In this document: positions 16,432 through 25,096 of the stretch, in pieces | Position numbering within the stretch: the first letter of the stretch is position 1 | How the letters are laid out: every line of letters starts with the position of its first letter | Origin: Spirobacillus cienkowskii | Lineage (GTDB): Bacteria > Bdellovibrionota_B > Oligoflexia > Silvanigrellales > Silvanigrellaceae | Assembly (NCBI RefSeq): GCF_037081835.1 | Contig: NZ_CP146516.1 | Location: forward strand, 310,001 to 374,000 | DNA: 64,000 bases | Reading direction: 5' to 3' | Position numbers and translations under genes: made by a program | Notes under the pieces: generated by a model | Told to the model about the DNA's origin: nothing | What the model saw: the letters and a program-made list of their open reading frames with translations, nothing else | Database searches by the model: none

Positions 16432-19215
16432 ATGGATAAAGCTTCAAAGTGGCTCGTCATTACAGAAAAACCATCTGTTGCAGCAGACCTTGCAAAAGCA
16501 TTAGGTGGATTTGATAAAAAAGGCGATTACTACGAGTCACCTAAGTATTATATCACCTGGGCTGTGGGGCATTTGCTCGAGTTACTTGAGCCCGAAGAGC
16601 TTGATCCTAAATACAAAAGATGGCTGTTGCAAGATTTGCCAATATTGCCATCAGAGTTTCAATATAAACCTAAAAAAGGTCAAACAGAACGGTTAAATCA
16701 AATAAAAAGTTTAGCAAAAAAAGCAGATGTCTTTGGCATTATTAATGCGTGTGATGCTGGGCGAGAAGGCGAACTGATTTTCAGAGAAATTTATGATTAC
16801 TGTCAACAGTCTAAACCGTGCAAAAGATTGTGGCTACAAAGTTTAACCCCCGACTCCATTCGTAGGGGTTTTGTTAATGCAAAGCCAGGAAACGATTACG
16901 ATAATCTTGGTGATGCCGCGCGCTGCCGTGCAGAGAGCGACTGGCTTATTGGCATGAACGCAACAAGGGCTGTTACGAAGAGGTTAAAAACAAGAAATAC
17001 CAAAGGAGTGTGGTCTGTTGGGCGAGTGCAAACTCCAACACTTGCGCTTATTGCAAAAAGAGAACTCGATCATTTAAAACATCGTCCCGAACCTTTTTTT
17101 ACTTTAGAAGGGCGTTTTTCAACATCGTCGCATGAGTATTCTGGAGTCTGGTTTGATCAAAATTTTAAGAAAAATGCACACACTGATGATGATGAAACCA
17201 TTTCGCACGAAAAAGAAGATCGTATTTTTTCTGAGCAACGGCTTAACGAATTATTAAAAGAGTTTGATAAATTTAAAGGTCAGTCTAATGCGTCAGAAGT
17301 TAGAAAAGAATCAAAAGAAATTGCACCACAATTGTTTGATTTAACGCTATTACAAAGAGAGGCCAATCGAAAATTAGGGATGTCTGCTTCTCGCACGCTG
17401 CAAGCAGCGCAGCGTCTTTATGAAAAATATAAATTGTTAACCTATCCTCGTACCGATTCTCGTTACTTACCAGAAGATTATGTTAATAATGTTAAAGATG
17501 TTATTAAAGAATATGCAGCAATTCCTACAGAATTCACCTCTGCATGTAAAAAAATATTAAAGTCAGGATTGCTTAATAAAGAACGTATTTTTAACAACAA
17601 ATATGTTTCTGATCACTTTGCAATCATTCCTACTGGTCAATTGCCATCCGAAAAACTCGATGGAGATGATGCTCGTATTTACAGTCTTGTACTGAAAAGA
17701 TTTTTAGCTGCATTTATGCCACATGCTGTGTGGGCAAAAGTTGAGCGTATAACAAAAGTTGGCTCGTTGCATTTTAGAACTCGCGTGCAAGATCTCCAAG
17801 AACCTGGTTGGCGTGAGGTTTATGGACTCGATTCCGAAGAAGAAAGCAAACTTCCTAAACTTAACGAAAAAAATCCCGAGGCCGTAACAAGTGTGGTTGC
17901 TGAAGATATTATTTCGCAAACCAATGCAACCAAGCCTCCTGCTCGTTTTACAGAAGCTAAGCTATTGTCTCTGATGGAGCATTGCGGAAAATCAGTGGTT
18001 GATGAAGAGCTTGCCGAAGTTTTAAAAGATAAAGGTATTGGCACTCCTGCAACGCGCGCCGAAATTATAGAAAACCTCATAGCAAAAGAATATGTAAGCC
18101 GTTATGGCAAAAGCTTAAGAGCAACTTCAAAAGGGATACGGTTGGTTGATGTGTTAAGCCGTATTCCTGTCGATATTTTATCAAAAGTAGATTTAACAGG
18201 TGAAATCGAATTCGACTTGCGCAGAATGGAAAAAGGCTTAAAAAAACGTTCTGAATTTATGCAAAATATGTTTGATTTTACGTCAACTATTGTAGATAAG
18301 GCGCGAAATTTTGAATATGATGCGATTTATAAAAATGATAGTCCGTTAGGTATTTGCCCGCTTTGTCAAAAAGGCAAAGTGTACGAAGGATTTTGGGGTT
18401 ATAAATGTGAACGTTCTGGCAATAGCAAAGAAAAAAAAGAAGGAGAATGCAGTTACATTATTTGGAAAGAAAAAAGTCAACGTTATATTGATAGAAGCGT
18501 AGTCGAAGAAGTTCTTTCTAAAAAAATTGTCGGTCCATTTGAATTTAGCAACTCTAATGGCACCTCTCACTTTAGTGAATTTTTAACCATTTCTTCTACA
18601 AAAGGAATTATTTTTTGTGAGCCAGATGGAACACCGAAAGAGTCTGCCTCTGGGCTTGATGTGGTTGTCTTGCACCAAGAAGTTTTACCAGAAACTTTTT
18701 TAAAACTTCCTGGACTCGTTAAAGTGACTGAAACCTTTTACATGTGTGAATTTGGTTCAGCTGCAGCTCAAGAACAGACTCAAAACTCTGAAGATGCAAA
18801 GCCTAAACGCACACGCAAAAAAAAGCTTGAAAATGGTATTGATGCAGAAAGCGAGCAAACCAAGAAAAAGGCTGTAAAACCAAAAAAAGTAAAACGTATT
18901 ATTTCAAGAATGCCACGGGTGCTTTGTGGACGAGAAATGAGTGTTGAAGATTATAAACTTTTTCTCTTAACTGGCTCAACCCCTCCAATTGCTGATTTTA
19001 AGTCAAAAAAAGGAAGGCCTTTTGCTGCAGCATTACACCTTAAAGATAACGGAAATTTTGAATTTAAGTTTGTGTCTCGTAAAGCTTTGCTTGGCGAAGA
19101 TGCCTCCGCAACCCCTAAAAAAACTGCTAAAAAGTCGGGTAATAAGGCTAAAGTCGTAAAAAAATCAAAGAAAAAAGAAGCCCTCACTGACGAAGGAGTT
19201 ACCTCATCTTCGTAA
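16432..19215 (+). CDS. topB: DNA topoisomerase III, long form
   Basis: This is a type IA topoisomerase that passes DNA strands through a transient single-strand break. The Toprim domain has EKPSV at about 12 and CDAGREGELI at about 107. The catalytic tyrosine is Tyr338 in TYPRTDSRYL. The order and the AVGHLLELLEPEELD segment fit TopB rather than TopA. At 927 residues it is much longer than typical TopB (about 650-730). The extra C-terminal part has a Cys2-Cys-type zinc ribbon (CPLCQKGKVYEGF...KC), a Lys-rich stretch (about 785-820), the topo III-type tail SKKGRPFAAALHL and a basic end. The start ATG 16432 follows AAGGTGAG. Confidence 0.9.
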   Translation: MDKASKWLVITEKPSVAADLAKALGGFDKKGDYYESPKYYITWAVGHLLELLEPEELDPKYKRWLLQDLPILPSEFQYKPKKGQTERLNQIKSLAKKADVFGIINACDAGREGELIFREIYDYCQQSKPCKRLWLQSLTPDSIRRGFVNAKPGNDYDNLGDAARCRAESDWLIGMNATRAVTKRLKTRNTKGVWSVGRVQTPTLALIAKRELDHLKHRPEPFFTLEGRFSTSSHEYSGVWFDQNFKKNAHTDDDETISHEKEDRIFSEQRLNELLKEFDKFKGQSNASEVRKESKEIAPQLFDLTLLQREANRKLGMSASRTLQAAQRLYEKYKLLTYPRTDSRYLPEDYVNNVKDVIKEYAAIPTEFTSACKKILKSGLLNKERIFNNKYVSDHFAIIPTGQLPSEKLDGDDARIYSLVLKRFLAAFMPHAVWAKVERITKVGSLHFRTRVQDLQEPGWREVYGLDSEEESKLPKLNEKNPEAVTSVVAEDIISQTNATKPPARFTEAKLLSLMEHCGKSVVDEELAEVLKDKGIGTPATRAEIIENLIAKEYVSRYGKSLRATSKGIRLVDVLSRIPVDILSKVDLTGEIEFDLRRMEKGLKKRSEFMQNMFDFTSTIVDKARNFEYDAIYKNDSPLGICPLCQKGKVYEGFWGYKCERSGNSKEKKEGECSYIIWKEKSQRYIDRSVVEEVLSKKIVGPFEFSNSNGTSHFSEFLTISSTKGIIFCEPDGTPKESASGLDVVVLHQEVLPETFLKLPGLVKVTETFYMCEFGSAAAQEQTQNSEDAKPKRTRKKKLENGIDAESEQTKKKAVKPKKVKRIISRMPRVLCGREMSVEDYKLFLLTGSTPPIADFKSKKGRPFAAALHLKDNGNFEFKFVSRKALLGEDASATPKKTAKKSGNKAKVVKKSKKKEALTDEGVTSSS

Positions 19216-19290
19216 AGTGTTTTTGCGAAATACATTGAGGTATGCTTGACTTTTCTAAAGTATCATACTATTTGCTTGTTTCACGATTGT

Positions 19291-19367
19291 GGCAGGGTAG
19301 CTCAGGTGGTTAGAGCGGAGGTCTCATAATCCTCAGGTCGGTGGTTCAAGTCCACTCCTTGTCACCA
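19291..19367 (+). tRNA. tRNA with CAU anticodon (Met, or Ile2)
   Basis: This 77-base tRNA has an encoded CCA. The acceptor GGCAGGG pairs with CCTTGTC (two G-U pairs), the D-arm is GCTC/GAGC, and the anticodon loop is CTCATAA with CAT. The T-arm is GGTGG-TTCAAGT-CCACT. The anticodon stem ends in a T-T mismatch next to the loop. CAT can be elongator methionine or, after lysidine modification, isoleucine-2. The body does not let me decide, though it is not an initiator (the acceptor starts with a G-C pair). Confidence 0.92.
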
Positions 19368-19488
19368 TTTTTTAAGTCCTTTCGTTGTATACAATTTCAC
19401 TACATATCTTAATTTTGTAAATTTAAATAAAAAAAAGATGCTAAGTTTTATAGTTTTTTGGGAAAAGTTGGTTGATAGTATGTATCTT

Positions 19489-20076
19489 TTAACTCTTCAC
19501 AAATTTTAATAATTTTGTGTAGTCTTTGTTATCTGCGCATCTTAACGCTTCGATATATTCTTTTCTTGTTGATTGACTTGTGTAACTCATTTTGCCCCAA
19601 GTAAATGGCGTTTGAGAATTGAGTTTTAAAAAGGTATCGCAGTAAAGCCTTGCATGACGTCCATTGCCATTCGAAAAAGGGTGAATAAAAACGAGCTTAT
19701 GATGAAGTCTAACCGCAATTTCATCAATTGGATAAATATTGTTATCCTGCCAGTACCTAACGTTATCCAATAGCTTTTTTACCTCTAATGGCACATTTTG
19801 CCATTCGCCACCTATATTTTTATTGGAAAGCCTATATTTTCCGGCCCATTTCCACACTTCATCAAACATTTTTTTATGAAGTTTCAATAAAAAGGTGTCA
19901 GTTAAAAAATCTTTTTTCTTACAAGAAATAAGCCATATTTGTGCTTTTAAAATATTTTTTTGCTCAAATTCATTAAGTTCTGACAGATTTTGTAGGTGTT
20001 GAGGGATGAGTTGCTTGGATTCATTTCGATCGATTGGTGTTGCTCCATAAGGAAGGTTTTTATTAAATTCATTCAT
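19489..20076 (-). CDS. Mobile mystery protein B, Fic-domain protein
   Basis: This 195-residue Fic/DOC-fold protein has the complete active-site motif HPFSNGNGRHAR (HPFxxGNGRxxR), so AMP transfer or a related nucleotidyl transfer is expected. The overall sequence, including the opening PYGATPIDRNE and the WKWAGKYRLSNKNIG segment, fits the family named mobile mystery protein B, which always pairs with an XRE protein A. Its start overlaps the end of that partner by four bases (20073-20076), so the two are translationally coupled. It probably acts as the toxin-like partner of a two-gene module. Confidence 0.88.
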   Translation of the reverse strand: MNEFNKNLPYGATPIDRNESKQLIPQHLQNLSELNEFEQKNILKAQIWLISCKKKDFLTDTFLLKLHKKMFDEVWKWAGKYRLSNKNIGGEWQNVPLEVKKLLDNVRYWQDNNIYPIDEIAVRLHHKLVFIHPFSNGNGRHARLYCDTFLKLNSQTPFTWGKMSYTSQSTRKEYIEALRCADNKDYTKLLKFVKS

Positions 20077-20546
20077 AACTTATCCCAAATTTTTCCACGC
20101 TTTTTAAAAAGTATTTCTTCAATTAGCTCTTCTAGTTGCCTTTTTTTCTCTTCTTCACTAATTGCTTGATCCTCTAAATTCATTGAGTGAGACACGCTAT
20201 CAAGTATTTCTTTTGCATATTTCGTAGCTTGTTTTTTGATTGTGTTTTTTAAAGAACCAGCCTTCGGAACAAAGAAGTAAACAATATGGCAGTCTAATTG
20301 TTCCGCGGCTTTTTTAAGAGTTTCGAGGGTTATTTTTCCATCTTGTTCATTTTGTTCCATTTTACGAACGGCTGATGGAGAGATATCAAGCCTTTTGGAT
20401 AATTGAGCAGAGTTCATGAACAGCGCCTCTCTAATGACTTTAATCCATCCACTTTGGGGGACAATAAGTAACTTCGAGTTTTTTTTAAGTATTTTTAATA
20501 ACTTGTCTATATGTCTTTGAGTTAAACTGGATGTAAATCTTTCCAT
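20073..20546 (-). CDS. Mobile mystery protein A, XRE-type regulator
   Basis: This 157-residue protein carries a helix-turn-helix of the XRE class: NSAQLSKRLDISPSAVRKME at about residues 49-68. The C-terminal helical part is the family-specific KAAEQLDCHIVYFFVP region, followed by a Glu/Lys-rich tail. It is the first gene of the pair with the Fic protein. Four copies of a perfect palindrome lie just upstream of its start, the nearest five bases from the ATG. It almost certainly represses its own operon by binding them. Confidence 0.88.
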   Translation of the reverse strand: MERFTSSLTQRHIDKLLKILKKNSKLLIVPQSGWIKVIREALFMNSAQLSKRLDISPSAVRKMEQNEQDGKITLETLKKAAEQLDCHIVYFFVPKAGSLKNTIKKQATKYAKEILDSVSHSMNLEDQAISEEEKKRQLEELIEEILFKKRGKIWDKL

Positions 20547-20550
20547 ATAT

Positions 20551-20661
20551 AAACCTATAGGTTAATTTTTTGCAAAAATAATAAACCTATAGGTTTACTA
20601 TTTAATTAAATAATAAACCTATAGGTTTATATTTTCAAGAAAAAAATAAACCTATAGGTTT
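20551..20661. promoter_or_regulatory. Array of four AAACCTATAGGTTT palindromic operators
   Basis: Palindromes lie at 20551-20564 (last base differs), 20583-20596, 20615-20628 and 20648-20661. Start-to-start distances are 32, 32 and 33 bases, close to three helical turns, so all face the same side of the DNA. Spacers are AT-rich and unrelated. The array covers the promoter region of the mobile mystery A/B operon and is the expected binding site of the XRE protein. Confidence 0.9.
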
Positions 20662-20863
20662 ATTTTTTTTAGCGTGGTTTTTGTAATCTCTTATATAATC
20701 ATGTGCTTAAGTTGGAACGATGCTTTTCTAATTATAAATGTCGACATTCCTAATATTTTGCAATTGTTTTATTTCTTTGCAAAAAAAGCTAGACTTGCTA
20801 TGAGATTTGGTGCGTATAGGGGTTCATGAGTTGTTTTCATTAAATTACAATCCAGGAGGAGTT

Positions 20864-21316
20864 ATGCAAAAACCGAGTCGGGTTAAGTTTTACTTGCTCA
20901 ACGTCTTTGCAATGGTTTCTTTATTTTCTCCTTTACTGCCATGGATGTCTTATGGTGTTGGGTCAAAAACTGGTATAGACATAGCTATTCGCTCAACGTA
21001 TATTATTGCGATTGCTTCTATTGGCCTTTTGCTTATTTCTTTTTTACTTTTTAAAACTACAACTATGAAAAAGTTTTTTTTAATTTTAGCTCTTATGTTT
21101 TCGGGCGTTATTTTTTCAATTTATTTGTATGAAATTGTAAGAATTGCTTATCAAACTACAATAGCAAATAGTTTGCCAGTAGAAATGTTTGGGGTTGTTT
21201 CATTATCGGCAAAAGAAATTCATATTGGGTATGGGTTATGGCTTGGTGTGGGCATTTCGTTTCTTTCGCTATTGCTTAATTTTATTGCAATGCGCGCAAA
21301 AGGCGATAAAACATGA
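20864..21316 (+). CDS. Small integral membrane protein
   Basis: This is a 150-residue protein with four hydrophobic segments (about 12-28, 42-60, 68-88 and 122-142) and a short polar C terminus. The start at ATG 20864 is chosen because CCAGGAGGAG lies directly before it; an upstream TTG/GTG extension has no such site. The family is not recognised. Its last bases overlap the start of the macrodomain-like gene (ATGA, 21313-21316), so the two proteins are probably made together. Confidence 0.65.
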   Translation: MQKPSRVKFYLLNVFAMVSLFSPLLPWMSYGVGSKTGIDIAIRSTYIIAIASIGLLLISFLLFKTTTMKKFFLILALMFSGVIFSIYLYEIVRIAYQTTIANSLPVEMFGVVSLSAKEIHIGYGLWLGVGISFLSLLLNFIAMRAKGDKT

Positions 21317-21762
21317 TTTATAAAAATGTGGAGAATGTTTTTGATTTGTACCCCGAAGCCATTGCTCACCCGGTAAATTGTATTGGTATTAGTCACGATC
21401 CTCTGTCAAAAAAAATAAAAAAAATATGGCCAGATTATTATAGAGAATATGTGCGCGCTTGTGTAAGAAAAAAACTTTTACCATATTGTACATATTATTA
21501 TCCTATAAATTCACTATTTGGTACAGGTCATATTATTACAATGACAATTAGAAAAAATTGGCAAGAACGCTTACAGCAAGAAACAATGAGAATAACAATT
21601 GAGTCGCTCATTTCTCATTGCGCTGAAAACAAAATATTAAATATTGCAATGCCTATTATTGAGAATGTTCCACAGCGTTGGTTTGAAGCAGAATTAGAAA
21701 GATCTGCTTCAAAAATAGAAAAAAATACTTTAAAAGCTGTTTTGTTTTTTGAAAATTGCTAG
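21313..21762 (+). CDS. Macrodomain-like protein
   Basis: This is a 149-residue soluble protein. IAHPVNCIGISHDPLSKKIK near residues 16-36 matches the first ADP-ribose-binding loop of macrodomains (VN-x-x-G-x-x-x-x-x-L), especially the DarG/YmdB-like group. A later DarG-like feature is TMTIRKNWQE near 77-86, followed by LNIAMPII near 113. Macrodomains bind or remove ADP-ribose. DarG neutralises the DNA ADP-ribosyltransferase DarT, but no DarT-like gene is adjacent. The partner here is a membrane protein, with which it shares a four-base overlap. The short length indicates a single domain. Confidence 0.6.
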   Translation: MIYKNVENVFDLYPEAIAHPVNCIGISHDPLSKKIKKIWPDYYREYVRACVRKKLLPYCTYYYPINSLFGTGHIITMTIRKNWQERLQQETMRITIESLISHCAENKILNIAMPIIENVPQRWFEAELERSASKIEKNTLKAVLFFENC

Positions 21763-21766
21763 AAAA

Positions 21767-22141
21767 TTATACAAATTTTCTAGCAATAAATATGCTTAAA
21801 TAAGTAAGTGAAATTCCTATAATAGGGCTTAAAATTATGTAGAGAATACTTTGAAAATAATGTTGATTTTCAAATAATTTGACTGCATCTAAACAATAAG
21901 AAGAAAAAGTAGTAAAACCGCCTAAAAAACCGACCATAACACCAATTTTAATATTATTTGATAATAAAAACTTTTCACTACTAATTACATAAAAAAGTCC
22001 TATAAAAATAGAGCCTAATAAATTAATAAAAAAAATATCTAAAGGAAAATTGAATTTAAAAATATTATGAAATTGCTGAGAAATGATATATCTAAATAAA
22101 ATTCCAAATAAACCAAATGCAAGTACATAAAATAATTCCAT
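21767..22141 (-). CDS. crcB: Fluoride efflux channel CrcB/FluC
   Basis: This 124-residue, four-helix membrane protein of the Fluc family exports fluoride as a dual-topology dimer. The signature GFLGGFTTFSSY near residue 70 is complete. I place the start at 22141 (MELFYVLAFG) because AAGGAGA precedes it by eight bases; an in-frame ATG at 22162 adds seven residues without a binding site. It converges with the macrodomain gene, the stops being only a few bases apart. No fluoride riboswitch is visible upstream. Confidence 0.88.
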   Translation of the reverse strand: MELFYVLAFGLFGILFRYIISQQFHNIFKFNFPLDIFFINLLGSIFIGLFYVISSEKFLLSNNIKIGVMVGFLGGFTTFSSYCLDAVKLFENQHYFQSILYIILSPIIGISLTYLSIFIARKFV

Positions 22142-22311
22142 TAAAAGTCTCCTTAGTCTCATAAATTAATTGAAATTATACAAATAATAATTAAAATTTC
22201 AAATTGTAAAATAGAGTTATTGCAAAATTATAAAAAAATATGTAAAATGTATCTTTTGAGAGTTTTTCAAAATTTTTTGGTTTTATTTAAATTTTTTGAA
22301 CTGAGTATTTT

Positions 22312-23523
22312 ATGAAAATTTATTTTATTATATTTTTTGGATTTATTTTTCAGTTAGTTTTATATTCATGTAAAACTGTTGGACCTGAAGCAGAAAAATA
22401 TTCTTATATTAAAGTTCCTTGGAGTTCTATTAATTCAATTGAACAAAATAATGATAAAGTTTCATTAAAAAAATCAGTTGAAGATAATTTAAAATGGCTT
22501 AACAAAAAAAGGCCGGATTCTGTATTAAAGTATCAAGATTTTTATTTTTATGTAAAAGATTATATTTGTTCTAGTAAAAATTTTTTAAATGATCTTAATA
22601 ATAATTTAACAATTAAAACTAGCTTAGAAAATAATTTTAATCTTTTTAAAGTAAAAATCACTTCAGAAAAGCCAATTATATTTACAGGATATTATATACC
22701 TTATGTACATGCGAGTTTAACACCTAGTGATAAGTTTCAAGTCCCTGTTTATAAAATGCCTAAAGATATGGTATTTGTAAATTTAGAAGATTTTAATTCA
22801 GAATTAAAAGATAAATTTATCAGAGGCCGTATAGAAAAAAATCGACTATTGCCTTACTGGAGTCGCGAAGAAATTGTTGATGACAAAGTGCTACATGATA
22901 AAGGACTAGAAATAGCTTGGCTACAAGATAAAGTTGATTTATTTTTTATTGAGATTCAAGGGTCTGGATTATTAACATTTCCTGATAATAGCAAAAAATT
23001 TATAAGATATTCCGGGCAAAATTGGCGAGAATATTATCCAATAGGAGCTGCTTTATTTAATGAAGGAAGGCTTAAAAAAAATGAAGTGTCTATGCAATCA
23101 ATAAAACGTTGGCTCAAAGAAAATCCAGAAGAGCAAAGTAGAATTTTAAACACTAACAAATCTTTTGTATTTTTTAATTTAGAAAATGATGGTCCGTTTG
23201 GTAATATAAATGTAAAACTCACTCCTGAACGAAGTTTGGCTGCTGATCAAAAAGTTTTTCCAGCAGGAAGTTTAATGCTTGTTGATTTTGAAATGCCTAA
23301 AACATCAGAGCAAAGCAATAACCAACAATTTTCTCAATTGGCATTTGTGCAGGATACTGGGGGAGCGATTCGTGGTCCTACACGTATTGATGTGTTTTGG
23401 GGAGAAGGCGATACTGCAGGAAACATCGCGGGAGTCTCTAAACAGGAAGGATTGCTTTACGTAGTAGCTCCACGTTATAATTGTAATAAATCATTGATTT
23501 CCTATTATGGGTTCGATCCCTAA
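22312..23523 (+). CDS. mltA: Membrane-bound lytic murein transglycosylase A
   Basis: MltA cleaves peptidoglycan between MurNAc and GlcNAc, leaving 1,6-anhydro ends. The 403-residue protein has a lipoprotein signal (lipobox YSC, Cys20), placing it at the outer membrane. It has the MltA domain (about 110-290, including IFTGYYIPY and IQGSGLLTF) and the C-terminal 3D domain with FVQDTGGAIRGPTRIDVFWG and its conserved aspartates. Length is normal. Its last 33 bases overlap the convergent response-regulator gene. Confidence 0.92.
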   Translation: MKIYFIIFFGFIFQLVLYSCKTVGPEAEKYSYIKVPWSSINSIEQNNDKVSLKKSVEDNLKWLNKKRPDSVLKYQDFYFYVKDYICSSKNFLNDLNNNLTIKTSLENNFNLFKVKITSEKPIIFTGYYIPYVHASLTPSDKFQVPVYKMPKDMVFVNLEDFNSELKDKFIRGRIEKNRLLPYWSREEIVDDKVLHDKGLEIAWLQDKVDLFFIEIQGSGLLTFPDNSKKFIRYSGQNWREYYPIGAALFNEGRLKKNEVSMQSIKRWLKENPEEQSRILNTNKSFVFFNLENDGPFGNINVKLTPERSLAADQKVFPAGSLMLVDFEMPKTSEQSNNQQFSQLAFVQDTGGAIRGPTRIDVFWGEGDTAGNIAGVSKQEGLLYVVAPRYNCNKSLISYYGFDP

Positions 23524-23913
23524 TTTTTGAAAACGTCGTTTCCAATGTATTCTATTTTTTGTTAACTTTGTTTTAATTTCATCAATAGAGTATCCTCTAC
23601 TTTTTTCTAAAAATAAATCATAAAAGTGATGGTTTTCTAAAGTCATGGTATTTTGTTTATAGTTTGAATATAAGATAATCTCTTTATTAAAATGATTTTT
23701 TCGCAGTAATTTTGAAAATCCGATGCTCATTATATTTCTGCTTTCGTATACAATATCAACAATAATAAAATCAAATTTATTAAAATTATTAATATTTTCA
23801 TCAATAAACTCATCTGGATCTTTATATACAAAAACATTGCAGTTATACTCAAGTGATGATTTTAAAAGACTTAAATAAAATTCTTCATCATCAATAATTG
23901 CTATGTTGGTCAT
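23491..23913 (-). CDS. Single-domain response regulator
   Basis: This 140-residue receiver domain has no output domain. The acidic pair is Asp8-Asp9 (IIDDEE), the phospho-acceptor is Asp53 (FIIVDIVY), a Ser/Thr-type position occurs in ILYSNYK and the conserved Lys is near residue 104 (FLEKSRG). It lies 11 bases after a histidine kinase gene on the same strand and should be its partner. With no DNA-binding domain it would act by protein contact or phosphotransfer. The 3' end overlaps mltA tail to tail. Confidence 0.8.
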   Translation of the reverse strand: MTNIAIIDDEEFYLSLLKSSLEYNCNVFVYKDPDEFIDENINNFNKFDFIIVDIVYESRNIMSIGFSKLLRKNHFNKEIILYSNYKQNTMTLENHHFYDLFLEKSRGYSIDEIKTKLTKNRIHWKRRFQKLGIEPIIGNQ

Positions 23914-23924
23914 TATTTGTTTTC

Positions 23925-24752
23925 CTATTTATAAATTGGTAAATTAATAATAAATTCTGTGCCTTCATTTGGTATTATTTGACAGATTAAATCTCCTGAA
24001 TGAGAATTAATAATTTTTTTACTTAAAACTAGGTCTAAATTAGAATTTCCTTTTGTTTTATTGCAATAAAATACATTAAATATTTTGTTAATCTCTGTAA
24101 TTGGAACATAAAATTCATCGACTCCAATTGAGATAGATATATATTTTTGGTTTTCAATTATGGTGTTATTGGTGCGAATCCAAAAATTATTATTATTTAA
24201 ATTTTTGAATTTATATAATAATATTTTACGAATTGCTTGGTTTATTTTAAAAATATCTCCTTTAAATTTATAGGTATGATTATATTTTGTATTTATTTTA
24301 TAGATTGGAATATTTGAAGTGTGTGATAATTCGTGGAGTAGATTTTCTATAATGGGTTTCACTTCAAGTATTTTATGATCCAATTCGTCATTCACTCCAA
24401 GTTGAGTAAAATTCTCTAAAAGAACATCTACATGTTTTACTGTTTGATCGAGTTTATTTAGAACCATAGAATTGTATGACTCAATATCAAAATTAGGGTT
24501 TTTTGCGGCTGCAGGTTTATTTAAATACATTTTTAATAGGTTAAATGGTTTTCTGAACTCATGAGAAATATGGCTAGAAAGATCGTTTAAAGAAAACTCA
24601 ATCTCAGTCAATTTTTTATCATTTTTTTCTAAAATGATTTTTTTATAAATCTTTAAATTATATAAAAGTATTATAATAAAAACTAATATTAATGCGAGTA
24701 AGAAATATAAATTGTATCGATAAAAAATATTTTCAAAAAAATTACACTGCAT
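23925..24752 (-). CDS. Membrane sensor histidine kinase, divergent catalytic domain
   Basis: This 275-residue kinase has one membrane helix (about 15-32) and no extracellular sensor domain. The H-box is SSHISHEFRKPFNLL with His64 as probable phosphorylation site. The ATPase part is divergent: the N-box region (KINQAIRKILLYKFKN) and G2 loop (KGNSNLDLVLSKKI) deviate from the usual NA and GxGLGL patterns, while the final GTEFIINLP is standard. ATP binding may therefore be weak or altered. It is upstream of and parallel to the single-domain response regulator. Confidence 0.75.
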   Translation of the reverse strand: MQCNFFENIFYRYNLYFLLALILVFIIILLYNLKIYKKIILEKNDKKLTEIEFSLNDLSSHISHEFRKPFNLLKMYLNKPAAAKNPNFDIESYNSMVLNKLDQTVKHVDVLLENFTQLGVNDELDHKILEVKPIIENLLHELSHTSNIPIYKINTKYNHTYKFKGDIFKINQAIRKILLYKFKNLNNNNFWIRTNNTIIENQKYISISIGVDEFYVPITEINKIFNVFYCNKTKGNSNLDLVLSKKIINSHSGDLICQIIPNEGTEFIINLPIYK

Positions 24753-25096
24753 AGTCTTGTCTCTTAATACTTGAAATTGAGAATATAAAATTTTAACCTG
24801 AATTTATTAAATGAAACTCAGAGCTAGTAATCACGTTGTAAATAAATGTTTTGTAATTTTCTGTCAATTATAGTTTTTTATTAAAAAGCATTTTTATAAA
24901 ATAAATCATTTTTAAAAAAAATTTATATTTTTAAAAATCGGATCAAGATAGTTTAGTATATTTTGGTAATCTAATAGAGTTGATGTTATGTATAAATACA
25001 AAAAAATTATTTAAAAAATTTTTAAATTTGTTTGCAATTAATATTTTTTGGTTTAATTATAGAAGTCTTAAGTTTGCACATAGAAGGAGTCTATGC
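24753..25096. other. AT-rich divergent promoter region
   Basis: This gap of about 340 bases lies between the divergent histidine kinase and XRE-regulator genes and should carry both promoters. It contains no convincing gene. An open extension of the XRE frame to an ATG at 24980 lacks a ribosome binding site. Confidence 0.45.

Noticed and set aside
20551-20661. Evenly spaced short repeats that resemble a mini CRISPR array
   Set aside because: Repeats are only 14 bases and perfectly palindromic, spacers are 18-19 bases and AT-only, no cas genes are present, and the array sits on the promoter of an XRE gene. Operators explain it better.
23505-23521. GGTTCGATCCC resembling a tRNA T-arm or ssrA 3' end
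   Set aside because: It lies in the coding end of mltA, is only 11 bases long and lacks neighbouring acceptor sequence; judged chance.
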